Source of the DNA: Paraflavitalea sp. CAU 1676
GTDB taxonomy: Bacteria; Bacteroidota; Bacteroidia; Chitinophagales; Chitinophagaceae
Direction of reading: 5' to 3'
Assembly: GCF_029223285.1 (NCBI RefSeq)
Contig: NZ_JARHUJ010000009.1
Location: forward strand, 1-64,000
DNA: 64,000 nucleotides
The position numbers were made by a program, and so were the translations under genes. Below are positions 1 to 9,162 of this stretch, piece by piece. The notes beneath the pieces are model-generated. The model was not told the DNA's origin, ran no database searches, and saw only the letters and a list, made by a program, of their open reading frames with translations. Each line of letters opens with the position of its first letter. The stretch's first letter is position 1.

Positions 1-84
1 AGACTTGAGTTAGTGGTCACTCCACCTAAACTTCCGTCCCCCCCAAAGATCCCCACAGATAAACTCCACACAACGTCATAAAAG

Positions 85-117
85 GAAAAAGGGTGCCTCA
101 TAATTTTGAGACACCCT
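85..117 (-). terminator. intrinsic terminator after the small exported protein
   Basis: On the minus strand a GGGTGTCTC arm pairs with GAGGCACCC across an 8-nt AT-rich loop and is followed by TTTTTCCTTTT. It lies about 30 nt beyond the stop codon of the minus-strand gene at 147-557. Confidence 0.75.
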
Positions 118-146
118 CTTCCTTTTGTAGGTAAGCTGCCTGTAAA

Positions 147-557
147 TTACTTGATCTTGCTTACAACAGTTTCTTCAACATAACTGCGATTCCTGTTGAT
201 CTTGTACACTTCAGCCTGGCTGTTCTTCTTGGCCTTAACTTCTACATTCAACACGTTGTCGCCTATCTCTTCGGTGTTCAGCATAAACTTTTTAGAGATG
301 CTGGTACCTTTCACCTTTGTGCTGTACAACACGTTGCCAAAGTCATCGCGGAAGGTGATGGTATACTCGTCTTCTTCTTTCTTGTTCAGGTTCAGTTGGA
401 AAACAGGTTGGTTTTCGTAGTGACCAATGAACTTGAGTTCTATAGCTGTAGCAGATTTTTCTTTTTCGTTGTTAGCCAAAGTAGTGGTAGAAAAGGCTAA
501 AGTAAAAGCTACCAGGGCGATTGCCACAATGCCGTAATTTCTCATCATCGATTTCAT
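147..557 (-). CDS. small exported protein of unknown function
   Basis: 136 residues. The N-terminus (MKSMMRNYG, then a hydrophobic stretch to about residue 28, ending TTTLA before NNEKEK) is a typical Sec signal peptide, so the mature protein of about 108 residues is probably periplasmic or surface-exposed. The mature part is rich in charged residues and alternating hydrophobics (for example IELKFIGHY, FQLNLNKKEE, YTITFRDDFGNVLYSTKV), which suggests one small beta-sandwich domain. Bacteroidota genomes carry many short secreted proteins of this appearance. I do not recognise a named family and assign no function. It stands alone: its terminator lies just downstream and more than 1 kb without a convincing gene lies upstream. 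An opposite-strand ORF over the same bases is a shadow. Confidence 0.8.
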   Translation of the reverse strand: MKSMMRNYGIVAIALVAFTLAFSTTTLANNEKEKSATAIELKFIGHYENQPVFQLNLNKKEEDEYTITFRDDFGNVLYSTKVKGTSISKKFMLNTEEIGDNVLNVEVKAKKNSQAEVYKINRNRSYVEETVVSKIK

Positions 558-1665
558 AAAGTATTATTTAAAGTTTTTAAAAACAGTATTGAAAGCTTCG
601 TATGGATGGGCAACCGGGCATGCAATGTAGAAGAGAAAAAGGAGGGGGAAAACTCCTGAAGACCAACGCCAGACTGACGTTCTCTTTAATTCATGATGCA
701 AACATATAACCTCATTTCCCGCCGCCAAAACCAAAAAAAGGCCGGTTTCAGTATCGTAAAGCTCCGTAGTAAAAGTTGAAAGCGGCCATGGGGGCGGGTT
801 TTCAGGAAAAAGCACCATGATGCCCAACCTGTATTTGAGCCCTTAAAAAAGCCTGAAAACAACTGTTCTTTGCACATTTCTTAACAATTAGGACATATTA
901 CAAGCCCTTTCTTAGCAACTGCAACAGGCCCAACGATGAATAGGGAGAATCACCATATGTTTGATCGGCGAGGGCATGTTGAGGCATAAATGGGCAACCC
1001 CTTCGGGCGTTACGGGAAAAGTGTAGATACCGGAGCAAACTGGCGGGATCGATGCATCGTCTGCATCATTCCTGTTGTCAATTGTCGTGTATAGAAAAAC
1101 GTGAAGATTCGCGCGCAGGGATTGTTTTGATAATTCTCAACATTTCATTCCCAAAAAAGGACGCTACAGGCGCGGATTACACGTATTTATACCCAAACTG
1201 AAATAAATTCCCAAAACGATACAATTTATCGTCTTAATACAAGTTATAAGCTTATATATAGGGGAAATATGAATGTATCAACAGGTATTTTCTTATTTCA
1301 GAAACAAGTATAACTTTATGCGCAAAGCATTTTTAATATAATCCAATATCGATCCTAAAACCGTATAGTAAAATCATTTTAAAACCAATTCCATGAACCT
1401 AACCCCTACACAATTCAGGCCACTCAAGCCTATTATTTACCAGGTGTTATTGAACTGTCTCGAAGAGTGCACGCAGCACAACGGCGATCAACCCGTTGGT
1501 GACAAGGCGCGTCGTTGACAGGGTAGTATTTCACGCATCATTTTCCCTGTAATCAATAACCTAATCGTTACTTACCGGTACTGCCGGTAACGGATTCCGT
1601 AGCTCTTCCGCATTGGCTGGATGGGCTGGGTAACAGATTTTGATATTGACTAAACTCTATACCGT
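558..1665. other. long intergenic region, no convincing gene
   Basis: About 1.1 kb between two divergent genes. Two overlapping minus-strand ORFs (564-827 and 686-877) have low-complexity composition and no signal, motif or neighbour support. A 41-codon plus-strand ORF (1393-1518, starting MNLTPTQFRP) is the only other candidate and has no support beyond being open. The AT-rich stretch at about 1180-1380 is the likely promoter region for the downstream adhesin locus, but I could not identify a clear -33/-7 pair. No tRNA-like fold was recognised. Confidence 0.5.
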
Positions 1666-4600
1666 ATGGCTACTGCATCAGAACCCAACCACCCTCTATT
1701 TTCATTGAGGGAACCCCGTATCAGGCAACTACTAACGGGATTTCTTGCAATGCTTGTGTGTATGTTAGGCTTACACACAGGTGCTTCTGCATTTGAACCG
1801 GGCAAAGGTCGCCCGCCTGGTGTGCCGGATATCAACCATCCAGGCACAAAAATCATTGTAGTAAAGGATAGTTCGCTCGCCAACGGTATCGAGCAAAATA
1901 CAGTTACCGCCACTGTAGTGGATGAATTCGGTAATCCTGTTGCAGGTGCCTTCGTTGCCATCTTTGTTGGTACGGTGAGTGGAGGTGATTGGACAGGCCC
2001 CAGCGGCTCTTTTACTTATTCGTTCGGCTCAATTATTCCCGGTGACCGGCAAGTAGAAGCCAAAGTGAATGGTATTGCCTTTAAGAAAAAGGCTATGACC
2101 TATTTCAAAGCTCCCCCTCCCGATGTAACCGTCACCACCACCTACCTCGACGACATCATTACCGGCGCCAAGGCAAATAATACCGCCATAAACGAAGTAT
2201 ATGCACACATCACAGATAAGTATGGCAACCCGATAAAGGACGCAGAAGTTGATTTTACCATCGCATCAGGTGTTGCCACTAATAAAGGACCCCTCAAAAT
2301 CAAGACGGACGCCGCTGGCAATGCTTACCTGCAGTTGGTAAGTACAGTAGCTGGAACGGTAACGATCACGGCAAAGGTCAATGGCGTTGAGATCGTCAAT
2401 GGCAGGCCGGCCACCGTTCAGTTTGTCGCCGATGACCCTTCCACCTCCAATCCACTTACATTACTAACCGTTGTCGATAATAACAGGACGGCCAATGGTG
2501 TAGCAACCAATAGCGTAAAGGCCCATCTGGTGGATGCCAACGGAAACCCTGTTTCCGGGGCCAATGTTACATTTGAAATTGTAAGTGGTACTGCCACTTT
2601 TACCATACCCAATCCGGTAGCTACCGATGCTGCCGGTAATGCTATCATTACCCTTAGTAGTACCGTTGCCGGAAACGTTAAGATCAGAGCGCTGGTCAAT
2701 GGATCGGTGATTTCGGGAAGTCCTGTTGGAGTATCCTTCCTCGCCGATGTGCCGAGCGTCGCAAACCAATTCACAGGGTTGCTGGTGATGGCCAACGGAG
2801 CCATTGCCAACAATACAGCCAGTGATATCGTTACCGCCCGCATCAGAGACGCTAATGGTAATGCCGTTAACAATGCTTCAGTCGAGTTTTTCATTTATAG
2901 TGGTGTTGGATCATTTCTTGGAAGCTCCACAGTAATCACCAATCCGAGTGGATTGGCGGCCATCAGGATCGTCAGCACGGTTGCTGATACAGTATTGATC
3001 GTGGCCAAGGTTAATGGAGTGGATATTATTAATGGAAGTCCGGCCAAAATATGGTTCGTACCTGATGTACCCTCAACGTCCAACCCGTTGACGGCCCTGT
3101 TGCCCGATGACGCACAGGCAATTGCCAATAATACAGATCTCGCGGGCGTAAAGGCCCATGTGGTCGACGCCAATGGCAACCCGGTAAAAAATACAAAAGT
3201 AACCTTCAGTATCAGTGGTGGTACCGCCAGTGGCTCGGCTACCCTCACTTCGGTAAATGGCGAGGTGTATACCGATGCAAATGGCGATGCGATCATTAAG
3301 ATCAAGAGCCCGCTCATCGGTACCGTACAAATTATTGCCACTGTTAACGGCCAGCCTATTCTCACCGGCAGCCCCCAGGAAGTGGAATTCGTGGCCGATG
3401 TGCCTGCAGTGAATAATCCGGGGACTTATATTGTGGTTTCGCAGGATAATGCACTGGCAAACGGCGTGGCTGTTAATGTCATAAAAGTGCATGTGGTAGA
3501 TGCCCTGGGTAATCCGGTAAAAGATGCATTGATCAAGTTTACCCGCGTTAGCGGAACGGCTACTTTCACCAGTCCCCCCACACTCACAACAGATGATAAT
3601 GGAGAAGCTACAGTTACCCTGAATAGCACGGTAGCGGGCAAAGTAAATATCACTGCAACAGTCAATGGTGTGACTATTGTGAATGGAAGTCCGGCCATAG
3701 CCACTTTTGTGGCGGATGTGCCCAGCACCACCCATCCCCAAACAACCCTGCTGCCCGATGACCCACAGGCTGTTGCCAATAATATTGACCTGGCTAGTGT
3801 GAAAGCCCATGTAGTGGATGCCAATGGTAATCCTGTGAAGAATGCCAAAGTGGTATTTGTCATCGACGGTGGTACTGCCGCCGCTTCGGCAACACTTGTC
3901 CCCGTTACGGGTGAGGTTTTCACTGACGACAATGGTGACGCCTTCATCAAAATTAAAAGTCCGCTTATCGGGAAAGTAATGATCAAGGCCACCGTAGAAG
4001 GTCAACCGATCACCAATGGAAGTCCACAGGAAGTGGAGTTCATCGCCGATGTGCCAGCTGTTAATAATCCCGGAACTTATATCGTAGTTACGCAGGATCT
4101 TGCCCTGGCAAACGGCCTGGCCATCAATATAGTAAAAGTCCATGTGGTAGATGCCCTGGGTAATCCGGTAAAGGATGCACTGATAAAGTTCACCCGTGCA
4201 TCGGGTACCGCTACCTTTACCAGCCCGCCCACATTGACCACCGACGATAACGGCGATGTAACCGTCACCCTCAGCAGCACGGTAGCCGGTAAAGTAAATA
4301 TTACCGCCACCGTCAATGGAGTGGCCATCGTGAACGGCAGCCCCGCAATTGCTACGTTCGTATCCGATGTGCCGGAGCCGTCCAATCCGTTAACGACCCT
4401 GAGTGTCGTGATACCGGCCGCCCCCGCTAACGGAACTGCTGTAACCAGCGTAAAAGCACATATCGTCGATGCAAACGGAAATCCTGTAAAGGGAGCCAGT
4501 GTGGAATTCTTCCTATCGGGTGCAGCCAATATTGTAGAAACCAATCCAGTCATAACCGACGACAATGGCGACGCCATTATTACGCTCAACAGCACGGTGG

Positions 4601-6561
4601 TGGGCATCGTATCCGTTACCGCCAAAGTAAATGGGGTAGTGATACTCAATCCCGCTCCAGGCGGCAAAGTGGATGTAGAGTTTACGGTCGATAAACCGGC
4701 TACCACCAATCCCGCTACCCGTTTGATCGTAAAAGTGACGGGCGCGGAAGCTGATGGCGTAGCACTCAATGAAGTGCAGGCACACATTGAAGATGCACAG
4801 GGTAATCCCGTGCCGAATGCTACTGTAACCTTTGCCATCAACCGGGGTACTGCCACATTCAGTGGGCCGGTAACCCTAACCACCGATGCAAATGGGGATG
4901 TGGTCATTACACTCTTCAGCAACGTAGCCGGAGAAGTGGATGTAGTGGCAACAGTGGGAATAGACCCGATCGTGAACGGTAGTCCCGCTACGGTGATCTT
5001 TGTGTCAGGCAAACCAAGCAATACCAATCTCGCTACCCGTATAGATCCGGTGATCAAAAAGGCACCGGCCGATGATATCGCATTCACCAGTGTGAAAGCG
5101 CATGTGGCCGATATTAACGGAAACCCCGTTGTGGGGGCGCCCGTTCAGTTCTCGATACTGAATGGTACAGCTACCATCAAATTACCCAACCCGGTAGTGA
5201 CGGATGCCAATGGGGATGCTATCATAGAACTGCACAGTGCAGTGGTAGGCATCGTACAGGTGGAAGCCACGATCCTGGGCCCCAATCCGCTGAAGATTAA
5301 TTATGGCAGCCCGGCCGAGGTCGAGTTTGTGGTCGGTGATCCTTCCGTCGATAATGCGGCCACACTCCTGAGTGTGGTAACCGACAATGCCGAAGCCAAT
5401 GGTACGGCCTTGAACAGCGTGAAAGCACATATCGCAGACGCCGCCGGTCACCCGGTGAAGGACGCAGTCATCGTATTCTCGATCGAATCGGGCACAGCTA
5501 ATATCGTTGAGACCAACCCGATCCTTACGGACGCCAACGGCGATGCGGTGATCACACTGAACAGCACCGTAGCCGGTAAAGTGAAAATAATAGCCACCGT
5601 AAACGGAACGTCTATTAAGAACGGAAGTCCGGCCACCGTAACCTTTGTGGCCGGTAAACCCGAACCCACTAAAAAGGAAACAGAACTGATCGTAGTCACC
5701 AATAACGCCAGCGCCAATGGTGTTGCCACCAATAGCGTCAAAGCCCACGTGGTAGACTTTAATGATAACCCTGTTCCGGGCGCCGTAGTAACATTTGCGA
5801 TTGCCACCGGTTCCGCGACCATCGTGGAAACCGGTCCTTTCACCACCGATGCCAAAGGCGAGGTCGTCATTACCTTGACCAGTACCGTCGGTGGCGTCGT
5901 TGAGATCACTGCAAAAGTAGACGGAGCAGATATCGTAAACGGTAGCCCAGCGTCGGTAACATTCACCACCGATCCGGATGTGACAAATCCTGAAACCAAG
6001 CTGGTTGTTATCACCAACAATGCGATTGCAGATGGTAATGAGACCAACAGCGTCAAAGCACATGTGGTAGATGCCAATGGATCGCCGCTGGCGTTGAAGG
6101 AGGTATTCTTCCGCATAGAATCTGGCGATGCAACTGTTCTCACCGTACAGCCGGTGCTCACCGATGTCAATGGCGATGCTACCATCCTGTTGGCAAGTAA
6201 GACGGCCGGGTCTGTATCAGTGACAGCTAAAGTTGGTGATAAGCCGATAACGTTTGGCAGTCCCGCCAAGCTGCGCTTCGTACCTGTAGATATATACGTG
6301 CCGAAGGTGTTTACACCGAATAATGATGGTAATAATGATGTGGCTAAGCCCATTGTTGTGGGACTTACCACCTTCCATTATTTCAGCATCTACAACAGGT
6401 GGGGTAACCTCCTGTTCACGACCAAAGATCCCAACGCAGGATGGGACGGAAGGTTTAAAGGCGTACTGCAGCCCGTAGAGACTTACCTCTGGATCGCGGA
6501 AGGGGTCGACAGGGACAAGAAGAAGGTGGTGCGCAGGGGCATGATCTCCCTGGTACGATAA
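1666..6561 (+). CDS. giant T9SS-exported surface protein with 14 Ig-like (Big_1) repeats and a gliding-motility C-terminal domain
   Basis: 1631 residues. A basic N-terminus is followed by a hydrophobic segment (about 22-40) ending in an AxA-type site (GASA/F), so it is Sec-exported. Residues about 55-1540 hold 14 tandem domains of about 105 residues. Each opens with a variant of NNxxANGxAxNSVKAHVVDA-NGNPV and closes with VNGxxIxNGSPAxVxFVAD, as in the bacterial Ig-like domain group 1 (invasin/intimin family). The last ~88 residues (VPKVFTPNNDGNND, YNRWGNLLF, GWDGRFKG) match the gliding motility-associated C-terminal domain used as a type B T9SS sorting signal. Expected role: a long stalk-like adhesin anchored at the cell surface. 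Repeats 5-6 and 7-8 are a recent 651-bp tandem duplication. The next two genes encode its likely secretion and anchoring partners. The ligand is unknown. Confidence 0.9.
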   Translation: MATASEPNHPLFSLREPRIRQLLTGFLAMLVCMLGLHTGASAFEPGKGRPPGVPDINHPGTKIIVVKDSSLANGIEQNTVTATVVDEFGNPVAGAFVAIFVGTVSGGDWTGPSGSFTYSFGSIIPGDRQVEAKVNGIAFKKKAMTYFKAPPPDVTVTTTYLDDIITGAKANNTAINEVYAHITDKYGNPIKDAEVDFTIASGVATNKGPLKIKTDAAGNAYLQLVSTVAGTVTITAKVNGVEIVNGRPATVQFVADDPSTSNPLTLLTVVDNNRTANGVATNSVKAHLVDANGNPVSGANVTFEIVSGTATFTIPNPVATDAAGNAIITLSSTVAGNVKIRALVNGSVISGSPVGVSFLADVPSVANQFTGLLVMANGAIANNTASDIVTARIRDANGNAVNNASVEFFIYSGVGSFLGSSTVITNPSGLAAIRIVSTVADTVLIVAKVNGVDIINGSPAKIWFVPDVPSTSNPLTALLPDDAQAIANNTDLAGVKAHVVDANGNPVKNTKVTFSISGGTASGSATLTSVNGEVYTDANGDAIIKIKSPLIGTVQIIATVNGQPILTGSPQEVEFVADVPAVNNPGTYIVVSQDNALANGVAVNVIKVHVVDALGNPVKDALIKFTRVSGTATFTSPPTLTTDDNGEATVTLNSTVAGKVNITATVNGVTIVNGSPAIATFVADVPSTTHPQTTLLPDDPQAVANNIDLASVKAHVVDANGNPVKNAKVVFVIDGGTAAASATLVPVTGEVFTDDNGDAFIKIKSPLIGKVMIKATVEGQPITNGSPQEVEFIADVPAVNNPGTYIVVTQDLALANGLAINIVKVHVVDALGNPVKDALIKFTRASGTATFTSPPTLTTDDNGDVTVTLSSTVAGKVNITATVNGVAIVNGSPAIATFVSDVPEPSNPLTTLSVVIPAAPANGTAVTSVKAHIVDANGNPVKGASVEFFLSGAANIVETNPVITDDNGDAIITLNSTVVGIVSVTAKVNGVVILNPAPGGKVDVEFTVDKPATTNPATRLIVKVTGAEADGVALNEVQAHIEDAQGNPVPNATVTFAINRGTATFSGPVTLTTDANGDVVITLFSNVAGEVDVVATVGIDPIVNGSPATVIFVSGKPSNTNLATRIDPVIKKAPADDIAFTSVKAHVADINGNPVVGAPVQFSILNGTATIKLPNPVVTDANGDAIIELHSAVVGIVQVEATILGPNPLKINYGSPAEVEFVVGDPSVDNAATLLSVVTDNAEANGTALNSVKAHIADAAGHPVKDAVIVFSIESGTANIVETNPILTDANGDAVITLNSTVAGKVKIIATVNGTSIKNGSPATVTFVAGKPEPTKKETELIVVTNNASANGVATNSVKAHVVDFNDNPVPGAVVTFAIATGSATIVETGPFTTDAKGEVVITLTSTVGGVVEITAKVDGADIVNGSPASVTFTTDPDVTNPETKLVVITNNAIADGNETNSVKAHVVDANGSPLALKEVFFRIESGDATVLTVQPVLTDVNGDATILLASKTAGSVSVTAKVGDKPITFGSPAKLRFVPVDIYVPKVFTPNNDGNNDVAKPIVVGLTTFHYFSIYNRWGNLLFTTKDPNAGWDGRFKGVLQPVETYLWIAEGVDRDKKKVVRRGMISLVR
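3064..4365 (+). repeat. 651-bp in-frame tandem duplication inside the adhesin gene
   Basis: Bases 3064-3714 and 3715-4365 each encode the same pair of Ig-like domains. Both copies begin at a GAT-GTx-CCC codon trio and share long identical peptide stretches, such as VKAHVVDANGNPVKN, IKIKSPLIG and ADVPAVNNPGTYIVV. The unit is exactly 217 codons, so copy-number change by recombination would keep the frame. DNA identity is clearly higher than between other repeat pairs but was judged by eye. Confidence 0.85.
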
Positions 6562-6624
6562 CACCAGGAAAATAACGGTTATATGAAAGCTACTATCCGA
6601 TATACAATTTAAAACCACGGCCAA

Positions 6625-7596
6625 ATGAAATCAATTTGGTTACTAACATGCGGCGTTTTATTGGCAGGGATCGTTTCTGCACAGGAGATCAACTTCTCCC
6701 GTGTGCAGGACATGGCCATCTGGTACAACCAGTCCCTCAAGACCGATAAACAAAACGGCTTAAAGCTGAACTATCGAAACGTTCAGTACGGCGGGCAGAT
6801 CGCCTACAATAGTATCAGTGCCATGGTCGATATGCCTATCCTGTCGAGGGCCAAAAAAGAAGCCCCCAACAGCGGCGGATATTTCAGTGCCAGTGCAGGC
6901 GCTGCCTCCGATAAATCGAACCAGGGTATCCTCAACAACACCCTGGGATTACTCGGTGTTTCGTACGCGGTGCCTATTTCGAAGAACGAGACCTATGCCG
7001 CCATCGGTTTCCAGGGCGTTTACTACCGGAGTAACCTGAACATCAACGGTGGGTCCTTTTTTGGCGACCAGTACGACAAGTACGGGCCGGTCGATGGAAT
7101 GGCCAGTGCCGACCGGTTTGCCAGCGGATGGTCGTACGGCTATTTTAATCTGAACGCCGGCATCTCAGTTTTCAATAATTCTGCGTTTAATAAGTGGTAT
7201 GTGGGCGCATCGGTCATGCATATCAACAAACCCTTTACCGACCAGGCAAAATCGAAGGAGTTTCGCCTCCCGCAGGCCTGGGGTGTCCAGGGGGGGTATA
7301 AGTTCGCAACAGGTATCGATGATGACGAATGTGGATTCTATGCGGCAATGAACTGGCAGGGAAGGGCCTACAAGCACTTCTTCAACGGAACCTACTCAAC
7401 GCCCATCAAACAAATGCCCGGCACTGCGGTAGGGCTGGGGCTGGGTTATCGGTATGAAGACGCTCTGGTACCGAATATTGAATTAAGATATATGAAACTG
7501 ATACTTGGAATATGTTATGACATCAATATCTCAGGCATCAGTGCATCAGGCATAAAACGAAATGGATTGGAATTAGCTGTAAGACTCGATTTCTAA
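6625..7596 (+). CDS. PorP/SprF-family outer-membrane protein
   Basis: 323 residues with a clear signal peptide (MKSIWLLTCGVLLAGIVSAQ/E). The mature start (INFSRVQDMAIWYNQSLKTD) and the alternating amphipathic strands, ending in a C-terminal aromatic residue (VRLDF), match the PorP/SprF family of Bacteroidota beta-barrels. SprF in Flavobacterium is needed for secretion of the adhesin SprB, and paralogues usually sit directly downstream of a gene for a large protein with a gliding-motility-type C-terminal domain, as here. I therefore infer that it is the dedicated partner that carries or attaches the upstream adhesin. It is 63 bp downstream of the adhesin and 47 bp upstream of the OmpA-type gene, consistent with one transcript. 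Confidence 0.88.
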   Translation: MKSIWLLTCGVLLAGIVSAQEINFSRVQDMAIWYNQSLKTDKQNGLKLNYRNVQYGGQIAYNSISAMVDMPILSRAKKEAPNSGGYFSASAGAASDKSNQGILNNTLGLLGVSYAVPISKNETYAAIGFQGVYYRSNLNINGGSFFGDQYDKYGPVDGMASADRFASGWSYGYFNLNAGISVFNNSAFNKWYVGASVMHINKPFTDQAKSKEFRLPQAWGVQGGYKFATGIDDDECGFYAAMNWQGRAYKHFFNGTYSTPIKQMPGTAVGLGLGYRYEDALVPNIELRYMKLILGICYDINISGISASGIKRNGLELAVRLDF

Positions 7597-7643
7597 AACA
7601 TCTCCCGATACCTATGCAATAACCCTTGAAAAATCAATAACCA

Positions 7644-8990
7644 ATGAAAAAGGTATTAGTCTGTTTGGCGGTGTGCCTGCTGCTGGCTGCAAAAGGCATC
7701 CTGGCGCAGGAGGTCGCAAGAGAATGGGATAACAGATGGTTTATATCACCCCTCTGTAAATTCCAGGTGCAGGAGTTTGGTATGCTGGAAAAAAATAAGC
7801 TGGGGTTCCTCAGCAACGCCAATGAACTCCCGATCATGGATAAGATCAACGCATCTTTCGCAGCATCTGCCTATAAGAATATAGCCGGTCGCCTGTCATT
7901 CAGTGTCGATGTGGGGCTTGCTTATGGGCACGTTGCCAGCAAAGACCGCATGATCGGTACCACCGAAAAGCAGACCTATAACCTGCTCAACGCCACCTTG
8001 TATTATCACTTATTAAGTCACCGGTATCGCCTGCAGCCTTTTATATCCGCTGGTATCAATAACCTGATCAATGACTCCTCCTACACCAGTGTTCCGATGG
8101 GAGTGGGGTTGAAGTTCACCTCCAAAAAGATCATGGTGCTGGGCCAGGCGGCTTACGGCTACTCTGTAAGCAAGAATATCTCCAATACGATCATGTATTC
8201 GGTGGGTATGTACCTTGCCATTAATAATAAAAAGAAGAAGAAGTCGGATAAAGACAAAGCGGCATCCGAACAGGCAGCCCTCGATTCTATGAAGAAAGCG
8301 CAGGACAGCCTGCTGGCTAAAAAGTCTGATACCACAAAGACCAATGGACAATCGATCGTCAACAACTTCTATATTAATGTAAATGTCGACTCCCTGTTAA
8401 ATGCCCGTGCTGGCAATGCCAATGGAAATAATAATGGTAATAGCAACAATCCGAATGGCAACAATGCCAACGGTGACCAGGATGGATTTGCTAATGGAAA
8501 TCAAAACGGCTCCCCGAACGGTAACAACAGTAAGAACTGGGGCAAAGACCGGCAGAATGGGCAAAGCGACTTTGGCGACTCCATTGCCGGAGGCAAAACG
8601 CCCCAGGCATTTGACCTGATCGACTTCCAGGTCGATACCATCAATGGCAAGCCGGCCCTGAAGTTCATCATCTACTTCTACTATAAAGACTACTCGCTGA
8701 CCTCAAGGGCCTTTGCAACGGTCGATAAGGTGATTGCCCAGTTGAAACGAGATCCGAAGAAGGTAGTGGAAGTGAAGGGTTACACGGACAATGTGGGGTC
8801 AACCGAATACAACAATTACCTCTCGATGCGCCGTGCCCAAATGGCCTTCGACTATATGAACAGCAGAGGAGTGCCGGCCGAGCGGATGATTGTAAGCTAT
8901 TACGGAAAAGAATACCCGGTTGCTGAAAATACCCAGGCCAATGCATGGCTCAACCGAAGGGTGGAACTGATAGTGCACGACAAAGAATAA
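7644..8990 (+). CDS. OmpA-family outer-membrane/peptidoglycan anchor with N-terminal beta-barrel
   Basis: 448 residues. Signal peptide MKKVLVCLAVCLLLAAKGILAQ. Residues about 25-195 look like a small beta-barrel (repeated strands such as LSFSVDVGLAYGHV and IMVLGQAAYGYSV). A charged helical segment rich in Lys, Ala and Asp follows (about 195-230). Next comes a low-complexity linker of Asn and Gly (about 250-300), then an OmpA C-terminal domain (about 325-445) with the characteristic VKGYTDNVGSTEYNN, LSMRRAQ and LNRRVEL motifs that bind peptidoglycan. It is the third gene of the adhesin locus; such trios are common in Bacteroidota, and the OmpA member probably tethers the outer-membrane complex to the cell wall. 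The Asn/Gly linker is coded by near-repetitive AAT/GGT codons and may vary in length. Confidence 0.88.
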   Translation: MKKVLVCLAVCLLLAAKGILAQEVAREWDNRWFISPLCKFQVQEFGMLEKNKLGFLSNANELPIMDKINASFAASAYKNIAGRLSFSVDVGLAYGHVASKDRMIGTTEKQTYNLLNATLYYHLLSHRYRLQPFISAGINNLINDSSYTSVPMGVGLKFTSKKIMVLGQAAYGYSVSKNISNTIMYSVGMYLAINNKKKKKSDKDKAASEQAALDSMKKAQDSLLAKKSDTTKTNGQSIVNNFYINVNVDSLLNARAGNANGNNNGNSNNPNGNNANGDQDGFANGNQNGSPNGNNSKNWGKDRQNGQSDFGDSIAGGKTPQAFDLIDFQVDTINGKPALKFIIYFYYKDYSLTSRAFATVDKVIAQLKRDPKKVVEVKGYTDNVGSTEYNNYLSMRRAQMAFDYMNSRGVPAERMIVSYYGKEYPVAENTQANAWLNRRVELIVHDKE

Positions 8991-9014
8991 AGACACAGTT
9001 TAGGTTTAACATAG

Positions 9015-9048
9015 AAGGGGGATCTGCATGGATCCCTCTTTGTTTTTG
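9015..9048 (+). terminator. intrinsic terminator of the adhesin locus
   Basis: AGGGGGATC (9016-9024) pairs with GATCCCTCT (9031-9039) with one G-T pair, followed by TTTGTTTTT. It lies 25 nt after the OmpA gene. Confidence 0.8.
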
Positions 9049-9162
9049 TACCACCCGAAAAAAATTTTTAGACTTGGTTGCGCTTGCCGGCACCCACATA
9101 GATCCCTGCTGCCCACACAATGATCCCGCTGCCGACTGGTCCACCTTTCCGTATTTCGACCG

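Noticed and set aside
564-877. Two overlapping minus-strand ORFs of 63-87 codons
   Set aside because: No recognisable motif or signal peptide, overlap in different frames, low complexity; not supported as genes.
2418-6371. Long minus-strand ORFs across the adhesin gene
   Set aside because: They mirror the repetitive Ig-domain coding sequence in other frames and have Thr/Ser/Ala-rich composition with no motif; classic shadow ORFs of a repeat gene.
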